A stretch of DNA of 64,000 nt from UBA6168 sp965222975 (GTDB taxonomy: Bacteria; Bacteroidota; Bacteroidia; Chitinophagales; Saprospiraceae), in contig CBDCVJ010000041.1 in assembly GCA_965222975.1 (NCBI GenBank), positions 372,001 through 436,000 on the forward strand, read 5' to 3'. Positions 59,395 to 64,000 of this stretch are shown piece by piece. A program made the translations under genes and the position numbers. The stretch's first letter is position 1. The number at the start of each line of letters is the position of its first letter. The notes under the pieces were generated by a model. The model made no database searches, was not told the origin of the DNA, and saw nothing but the letters and a program-made list of their open reading frames with translations.

Positions 59395-59482
59395 TCGCCA
59401 AATTTATTTGGAAGATTGGGAGTAAAATGAATTATTATTAAAATAAAATTAATAAAGTCCGCCAAATAAATTTGGCGAATAC
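59391..59482. repeat. REP-like palindrome with GTAG foot (CGCCAAAT family)
   Basis: GTAGTCGCCAAATTTATTTG at the left is mirrored by CAAATAAATTTGGCGAATAC at the right. Its first four bases GTAG include the TAG stop of the methyltransferase gene. The FAD enzyme starts 13 bases after it. Confidence 0.7.
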
Positions 59483-59494
59483 AAAAAAACAATT

Positions 59495-60535
59495 ATGAAA
59501 ATCGCAATTATCGGCGGTGGCGCAAGCGGCATGACTACTGCTTGGCTGCTAAATAAAAAACACGAAGTCCACCTTTATGAAAAAGCATCAATTTTAGGTG
59601 GGAATATTCGTACACTAAATAGAAATGTTGAAGTGGATAATTTGCCTAAAAACATTTACACGGAAAATGGCGTGTGTTTTTTTCCTGTTGCATTATATCC
59701 GAATTTTAAAAAATTAATGGATGAATTAGGTGTTGAATTGGAGGCGTCAAAACCAAAATATGCATTTATCCAAAATCAAAAAAAAGTGATAAATCCTATT
59801 TTTGATTCAATTTTAAGAAAAGAGTTGACGCATTTTATAAGATATGCTTTTAGCCTGATAACAACTGATTTTATTGGTCATTCTGTTTCGAATTTTTTAG
59901 AAAATTATTCTGCACTAACTCAACAATATCTGAAAAACATTTTAGAACTTACTTATTCCATTTCTTGTAAACATGCTGGGGGAATTCCCGCAGAAATTGG
60001 TATTCCTCTATTAAGGACTTCGCTGACTTGCGAAAAAAGTTATTTCATAAAAGAAGGTGTTTATTATTATTTTGAAAAAATGCTTGAATCATTTTCTGGA
60101 AAAATTTTCCTTAATTCAAATGTCAAAAAAATATTTAGAATAAATAATGAGGTGAAATTTGTTTTTGAAAATGGAGAAATGAGAAAGTACGATAAAGTGG
60201 TGTTGGCCGCCACACCGGAACAAGTGCTGAAATTATTGGCCGACCCAACTTATGCGGAAGTGAAACGGTTTGGTAATTGGAGAGCCAATTATATTACGAC
60301 ATATGCCCACACTGATGCGTCCATGTTTTCTACAACAAAAAAACAGGCATATAATTTCACTAATTTTTTACATGATGAGAAAAAACAAAAAACTGGATAT
60401 TATACATGCATGAACCGTGCTTATGGAATACCAGAAAACAAACCTTATTATGTCACTTATAATTTTGAAAATAAAATTGCTTCTGAAAAAATACTTCATA
60501 AAGCAAACCACGTGACGCCATTTTATAACATGTGA
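59495..60535 (+). CDS. FAD-dependent oxidoreductase, N-terminal fragment (frameshifted)
   Basis: 346 residues of a flavin-containing amine-oxidase-like protein. The N-terminal FAD fingerprint is IAIIGGGASGMTTAWLL with the following Glu in HEVHLYEKASILGGN. KYDKVVLAATPEQVLKLL is the second conserved segment. The frame ends at HVTPFYNM, but in the shifted frame the sequence continues VKAIKYREE and ends in the conserved C-terminal AGAWLYDGIHEGA, so one gene is broken near 60530. It lies after the methyltransferase, with which it may act in lipid modification, but this is guesswork. The ATG at 59495 is well supported. Confidence 0.78.
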   Translation: MKIAIIGGGASGMTTAWLLNKKHEVHLYEKASILGGNIRTLNRNVEVDNLPKNIYTENGVCFFPVALYPNFKKLMDELGVELEASKPKYAFIQNQKKVINPIFDSILRKELTHFIRYAFSLITTDFIGHSVSNFLENYSALTQQYLKNILELTYSISCKHAGGIPAEIGIPLLRTSLTCEKSYFIKEGVYYYFEKMLESFSGKIFLNSNVKKIFRINNEVKFVFENGEMRKYDKVVLAATPEQVLKLLADPTYAEVKRFGNWRANYITTYAHTDASMFSTTKKQAYNFTNFLHDEKKQKTGYYTCMNRAYGIPENKPYYVTYNFENKIASEKILHKANHVTPFYNM

Positions 60536-60723
60536 AAGCAATAAAATATAGAGAAGAAATAAAAGAAACCAATGGTGAATTAAATACTTATTATGCAGGA
60601 GCATGGTTGTATGATGGAATTCATGAAGGAGCGATCACTTCGGCGATGGAGGTGTCACGTTTGTTGGGTGGGAAAACCTTTATACAAGAATCGGTTAGGT
60701 TGGAAACTGCTTGTGCTGAGTAA
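60532..60723 (+). CDS. FAD-dependent oxidoreductase, C-terminal fragment
   Basis: 63 residues in the +1 frame that complete the FAD enzyme: YYAGAWLYDGIHEGAITSAM is the end of the family, where the Gly-rich segment contacts FAD. The GTG at 60532 overlaps the stop of the upper fragment (GTGA), but as a stand-alone protein it makes no sense. Its TAA stop at 60721-60723 lies in the GTAA foot of the next palindrome. Confidence 0.65.
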   Translation: MKAIKYREEIKETNGELNTYYAGAWLYDGIHEGAITSAMEVSRLLGGKTFIQESVRLETACAE

Positions 60724-60898
60724 CGCAGCCTTCAGGCTGTGCCCGTCGTGCAGGCTTTAGCCTGTGCAGTTAATATGCAAACAAGACCAAATAATAATCC
60801 AATGATCAAAGTTCGAGGGAAGGACGGGTTTCCGATGTCGTATGCCGGTAGCACAGGCTAAAGCCTGCTCGACGGGTACAGCCTGAAGGCTGCGTTAC
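60720..60898. repeat. REP pair, GCAGCC(TTCA)GGCTG family, with GTAA/GTAG feet
   Basis: The left REP is GTAACGCAGCCTTCAGGCTG followed by a second hairpin GCAGGCTTTAGCCTGTGC. The right REP is GTAGCACAGGCTAAAGCCTG, then GTACAGCCTGAAGGCTGC and GTTAC. The foot GTAA contains the FAD-enzyme stop. It is the same family as 61732-61870, with the RAYT gene lying between them. Confidence 0.8.
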
Positions 60899-61018
60899 CA
60901 GTAAATCCCAAAATTTGCAGGGACATTCATATTAACATACATTTGCTTGAATCTAATGAGAAACTTAAATTTGGCTATCTGAAACCTACTGTTCAGATAA
61001 AGCACAAATACACCTATC

Positions 61019-61735
61019 GTGGCTATCAAAACATTTACCGAGAGAAAACTCCCCCACCTCATGCCCATCGGCGGCATTTTTTTCATCACTCCAAGGCTCA
61101 ACGGATCCATTCCCAAAACGCTCATCTGGAAATGGCAACGGGAAAAGGACCTGGCGATCCAAAAGATAAGGGAACAGTTTAAACCACAAAAGGACTTCAC
61201 AGGAAAAGCCAACGCACAATTGGGTCAACGGCGGAAATTGGAAATCTCCAATGCCCAAAAAATGTATTTCAAAAAAATTGACGATTACCTCGACATGGCT
61301 CAGTTTGGCCCCACTTGGCTCAAAGACCCACGGGTGGCCGGTGAAGTCATCAAGAAAATCAAGGAGTTCGACCAAGTGTACTATGACCTCATCGCCTATT
61401 CGGTCATGTACAACCATTTTCACCTGGTAGTGGACACAAGTATTCAACTGATCAATTTACCGAATGGTGTGCAGCCCAACGAGGAAAACTACAAACAGGT
61501 AGGTCACTTCATGGGCTTAATCAAAGGAGCAAGCGCATTTGAATCCAACAAGATGCTTGGTAGGAAAGGGAGGTTTTGGTGGCCAGAAAGTTTTGACCAT
61601 TGGATTCGTAACCAACAAGAGTTTTACAATTCTGTCCGCTATACCGTTAGAAACCCTGAAAAGGCTGGGGTGGTGAAAAATTGGAAGGACCATCCTTTTA
61701 CCTACCTCAAGCCCGGCTTCGGAGAGATAGCGTAA
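61019..61735 (+). CDS. REP-associated tyrosine transposase (RAYT)
   Basis: A 238-residue HUH/Y1 transposase-like protein of the RAYT family, Bacteroidota branch. The N-terminal segment LPHLMPIGGIFFITPRLNGS is the usual start of this group, VMYNHFHLVVD supplies the HxH metal-binding pair, and SVRYTVRNPEKAGVVK carries the catalytic-Tyr motif (YxxxNPxxAG). The GTG at 61019 is the first plausible start, with ATG 61063 as an alternative; the frame opens at 61001. It is flanked on both sides by REP palindromes of one family (60720-60898 and 61732-61870), the expected substrates for single-strand nicking and joining. All catalytic residues are visible, so it may be active. Confidence 0.85.
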   Translation: MAIKTFTERKLPHLMPIGGIFFITPRLNGSIPKTLIWKWQREKDLAIQKIREQFKPQKDFTGKANAQLGQRRKLEISNAQKMYFKKIDDYLDMAQFGPTWLKDPRVAGEVIKKIKEFDQVYYDLIAYSVMYNHFHLVVDTSIQLINLPNGVQPNEENYKQVGHFMGLIKGASAFESNKMLGRKGRFWWPESFDHWIRNQQEFYNSVRYTVRNPEKAGVVKNWKDHPFTYLKPGFGEIA

Positions 61736-61870
61736 CGCAGCCTTCAGGCTGCACAACATGCAAGTATTCCTTTTTAGCAGCATTGTTATTATAATATGGG
61801 GTAGGGTTTCTTTCTCTTCGTTGCACATGCTAAAGCCTGTTCGACGAGTACAGTCTGAAGACTGCGTTAC
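61732..61870. repeat. REP pair after the RAYT gene; feet supply two stop codons
   Basis: The left REP GTAACGCAGCCTTCAGGCTG starts with the TAA stop of the RAYT gene. The right part (GCTAAAGCCTG and CAGTCTGAAGACTG) ends in GTTAC, whose inverse GTAA gives the TAA stop of the minus-strand sigma gene at 61867-61869. The element thus closes two convergent genes. Confidence 0.8.
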
Positions 61871-62208
61871 GTGGCTTGCTTCACCAATTTATTAAAGCAC
61901 TTCCGGCGCATGCTTTTAATACTGTCGTAAGAGCCATAGCCAAAAGGTTCTTGCAAATCTTTCAGCCCAATGCCATCGAGGTAAAATGCTTTTAATAAAC
62001 GGCGGCACTGCTCACTCAGCGCATCCCATCCTTTTTGGAAAAGGTCAAAACGTTTTTGTTTTTCAGCATTAAATGCCGCTTCTGTTTCAGCTGCTACTAA
62101 GTGATCGAAATTGCCAAAATCCTGTCCTTCTTTTTTACCTAAATAATATTCTGCCTGTTTCACTTCAAGTGGGACGAAAGAAGGTTGCCGTTGTATTTTT
62201 TCAGCCAA
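61867..62208 (-). CDS. Sigma-70 factor, C-terminal fragment (frameshifted)
   Basis: The last about 110 residues of the sigma factor begun at 62471, in a different frame: from IQRQPSFVPLEVKQAEYY a linker leads to region 4 (LSEQCRRLLKAFYLDGIGLK, then FGYGSYDSIKSMRRKCFNKL), the helix-turn-helix that reads the -35 promoter element. The start at 62208 is not a true start; coding joins at the run of six A near 62193. Its stop is within the GTTAC end of a REP element. Confidence 0.7.
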   Translation of the reverse strand: MAEKIQRQPSFVPLEVKQAEYYLGKKEGQDFGNFDHLVAAETEAAFNAEKQKRFDLFQKGWDALSEQCRRLLKAFYLDGIGLKDLQEPFGYGSYDSIKSMRRKCFNKLVKQAT

Positions 62209-62471
62209 ATTCGGGAAGCGATGGTGAGGAGATAACCTCGCATGTTTTGGTTTTCTACTTTTCCTTTTAGCATTTCCTCTCTTAATTTGAGGAGGGCATC
62301 CATGAAGAGGTCTTTGGCATCGGCAGGAGTGCAGGGTGGGGTGGAGGTGGTATATTTCCGGCAGAGGATTTCCTCGCAGTAGGTGTGGTGGCCAAGGAAG
62401 AGGCGGTCGAGGATGGATTCGTCGCCCCGTTTCAGTTTTTCGACCAGTATTTTAAATTCCTCGTTGTTCAT
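62160..62471 (-). CDS. Sigma-70 factor, N-terminal fragment (frameshifted)
   Basis: The first 95 residues hold region 2 of an ECF-like sigma factor: EFKILVEKLKRGDESILDRL, then ADAKDLFMDALLKLREEM and NMRGYLLTIASRIWLKK. The frame continues into meaningless sequence (YNGNLLSSHLK) and stops, while the shifted frame continues as region 4. One missing A in the run of six A of CTGAAAAAATAC explains the break. A -1 ribosomal slip at this run is possible but unproven. The divergent 62.8-kb surface gene starts 320 bases upstream. Confidence 0.7.
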   Translation of the reverse strand: MNNEEFKILVEKLKRGDESILDRLFLGHHTYCEEILCRKYTTSTPPCTPADAKDLFMDALLKLREEMLKGKVENQNMRGYLLTIASRIWLKKYNGNLLSSHLK

Positions 62472-62540
62472 GAATGTTTGCTTGGACTTTTACCAGCGAA
62501 AGTAGCCGAAAAATTAGATTTTGAAAAAGGTGGTAATTTA

Positions 62541-62572
62541 GCGGTTCACCTTTTTACGCTATGCGGATTATC
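62541..62572 (+). repeat. Short dispersed sequence GGTTCACCTTTTT...GCGGATTAT (copy 2)
   Basis: GCGGTTCACCTTTTTACGCT followed by ATGCGGATTAT, similar to 57383-57413. The rest of the gene-free stretch 62472-62793 between the divergent genes holds nothing else I recognise. Confidence 0.3.
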
Positions 62573-62793
62573 TGATAAATCGATTGGAATAGTGGATTAT
62601 ACTTTCCCTTCCACTTCCCAGACCAATCATCCATCTAACATTATTGAGATCCAATGCCTCCCCTTTTGGGACTGGCTGCTTTCTACACCCTTTTGACGGA
62701 ATACTTTTTTAACAATCAAAATCAACTGGCCTTTGGCGCTTGTAAAAAAAACATCAAAGCACAGCGCTAACCGCCTCCAAAACCGATCACAAC

Positions 62794-64000
62794 ATGAAAT
62801 TCTCATTCTGTACCATCGCCTGTTTCATTTTTTTATGCTGTAACACAGTTTCTCTTTTTTCACAGTCTGTGGAAATTTGTTTTGACAACCTTGACAACGA
62901 CAACGACGGCTTTATTGACTGCGAGGATGGCGAGTGCTTTTGCTTCTGTGGCTTGGGGGCAGAGGTATTTGATGACGATTTTACAGAACCCGACCTTGAG
63001 GCGGGATGGTTGGTATATCACCCAGCCGCTTGCTGTAGCTTGCTGGTCGAACTGAATGGGGACGGATACCTGAATTTGACCTTGGCGAATCCTCACTTCC
63101 CAGAAGGTTATCAACCAAAAATCATAAGGCCGATCGTTACAGATTCGGATTGGCTCATTGAGAGTGAGTTTTATTTGGATGATACGGCAAACGACCATTC
63201 CGCTGGCATAGTAGGGATGTTGGACCCCAATGTGGGCATATATGCCTTGATTGTTAATTATGTGGAGATTTACAGGTCTGGCGGATCTTTCGGCCTCCGT
63301 TCGTTTGTTTACCAGCCCAACTTGCCCGGTTTGCCCTATGTAGTTGAAGGAGCTGCCGTAGCCATACCAAGTAATAATGTAACTGTGAGGGTGGCCAAAA
63401 TTGGAAATACCGTGGATGTTTATTACAGCCTTGATGCAGGGAGCACTTGGAATTTTCTGGATTCTGAAGTATTCAATAGCAATATTGTTCATCAGGTTGG
63501 TATGCATGTCGCAAATTATAACCAGGATGGGTCCATGCTTGAAGCCGCTTTCAATTATTTTACCATAAAAGGTTGTGGCGAATTCCCTTGCGAAGGTCAG
63601 GAACTTTTTGACTGGTATGTGGACAGCGATGGTGACGGTTATGGTGATGGGGAGTCCGTTACTGACTGCCAGCAACCCGGTGCTGAATATATTATGCAAA
63701 ATGGCGATTGCGATGATACGAATGCTTCCGTTTATCCTGGTGCCAACGAAGCTTGCAATGGCGTGGACAACGACTGCGACGGTTTGATTGGCAATGACGA
63801 CCCCGATAATGGAGGGTCCTGCCCTGATACCGAAATCTGCGACGATAGCATTGACAATGATGGTGATGGCCTTGTTGACTGTGCTGATGGCGATTGCGCT
63901 ACTGATCCAAACTGTGCCGATTGCCTACTACCTGCCAGTTTGCAGGATGGCTTGGTTGCTTATTATACATTAAACGAAGAAGCAATGGATCATAGCGGTA
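62794..64000 (+). CDS. Large secreted MopE-like protein, 3' end outside window
   Basis: Over 400 residues from ATG 62794 with a signal peptide (FCTIACFIFLCCNTVSLFSQ). Residues about 30-60 hold an Asp-rich segment (CFDNLDNDNDGFIDCEDGE), and further Asp-rich repeats come near residues 300-380 (DSDGDGYGDGES, NGDCDDTNASVYPGANEACN, GVDNDCDGL), the pattern of the putative metal-binding MopE repeat. The last visible part, LVAYYTLNEEAMDHSG, starts a LamG-type lectin fold. The protein is thus a large, calcium-rich surface protein, likely continuing to a T9SS sorting domain. A long open frame on the opposite strand (62860-63699) is the shadow of this gene. Confidence 0.75.
   Translation, partial: MKFSFCTIACFIFLCCNTVSLFSQSVEICFDNLDNDNDGFIDCEDGECFCFCGLGAEVFDDDFTEPDLEAGWLVYHPAACCSLLVELNGDGYLNLTLANPHFPEGYQPKIIRPIVTDSDWLIESEFYLDDTANDHSAGIVGMLDPNVGIYALIVNYVEIYRSGGSFGLRSFVYQPNLPGLPYVVEGAAVAIPSNNVTVRVAKIGNTVDVYYSLDAGSTWNFLDSEVFNSNIVHQVGMHVANYNQDGSMLEAAFNYFTIKGCGEFPCEGQELFDWYVDSDGDGYGDGESVTDCQQPGAEYIMQNGDCDDTNASVYPGANEACNGVDNDCDGLIGNDDPDNGGSCPDTEICDDSIDNDGDGLVDCADGDCATDPNCADCLLPASLQDGLVAYYTLNEEAMDHSG

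Noticed and set aside
62160..62208. Programmed -1 frameshift in the sigma gene
   Set aside because: The A6 run lacks a standard slippery heptamer and a stimulatory structure, and other A6/T6 breaks in the window point to indel errors. Kept only as an alternative.
62860..63699. 279-codon open frame on the minus strand
   Set aside because: It lies wholly opposite the MopE-like gene, whose plus-strand frame shows a signal peptide and Asp-rich repeats. The minus frame has no recognisable domain.
1..64000. tRNA, rRNA or complete prophage
   Set aside because: No cloverleaf with a CCA-type end, no rRNA-like stretch and no phage structural genes were seen when reading both strands.

Overview
The window comes from a Bacteroidota chromosome, most likely of the Saprospiria type (Lewinella/Haliscomenobacter-like relatives). 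The evidence is: several secreted proteins with C-terminal type IX secretion (T9SS type A) sorting domains; a two-component-regulator beta-propeller joined to an AraC helix-turn-helix; TolB/FlgO-like plus TPR signalling proteins; CHAT and sigma/anti-sigma genes; TAnnTTTG-type promoters; and AT-rich leaders with no Shine-Dalgarno sequence. I saw no rRNA, tRNA or CRISPR array. Family calls come from motifs and remembered families; no search was run.

Layout. 1-11 kb: a TPR membrane protein cut by the window edge, a PAS/metallo-beta-lactamase pair, an AAA-ATPase-like/PD-(D/E)XK protein, a class C beta-lactamase-like hydrolase, a membrane-spanning AraC regulator, and a retropepsin-like protease coupled to a small membrane protein. 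11-18.3 kb: a class III nucleotide cyclase with TolB and TPR modules, a frameshifted T9SS protein, a lipoprotein, and a hybrid two-component regulator that has lost its kinase core in frame. 18.3-25.2 kb: a decayed zone with remnants of Spy/CpxP-like, pirin, bestrophin and IS630 genes, mixed with intact AraC, SDR, pirin and isochorismatase genes. 25.2-35.4 kb: an L-rhamnose catabolic operon on the minus strand (rhaEW fusion, rhaI, FGGY kinase, lutA, lutB, lutC) with a divergent NCS1-like permease. The pathway would run rhamnose, rhamnulose, rhamnulose-1-phosphate, DHAP plus lactaldehyde, lactate, pyruvate. A GxxExxY gene and its palindromic repeats sit inside the operon between lutA and lutB. 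35.7-42.4 kb: a CHAT protease-like TPR protein, a T9SS protein, a sigma-70/anti-sigma-like pair and a small HTH protein. 42.6-50.4 kb: two very large cysteine-rich T9SS proteins, the second broken by three frameshifts. 50.4-57.4 kb: an AT-rich gene-free kilobase, a small secreted protein, an MFS exporter, then a beta-helix lipoprotein, outer-membrane barrel and diheme cytochrome set. 57.4-62.5 kb: patatin, methyltransferase, a split FAD oxidoreductase, a RAYT (REP-associated tyrosine transposase) and a split sigma factor. In this block GTAG/GTAA-footed palindromes lie at gene ends and supply four stop codons. 62.8 kb to the edge: a MopE-like surface protein, open at the right.

Two themes stand out. 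First, intergenic palindromes are unusually abundant and fall into at least five families, two of which lie beside plausible mobilising enzymes (RAYT and GxxExxY). Second, many genes are split by single-base shifts, several at runs of six A or T. That means either widespread decay or uncorrected homopolymer sequencing errors, and it affects how every broken gene here should be read.
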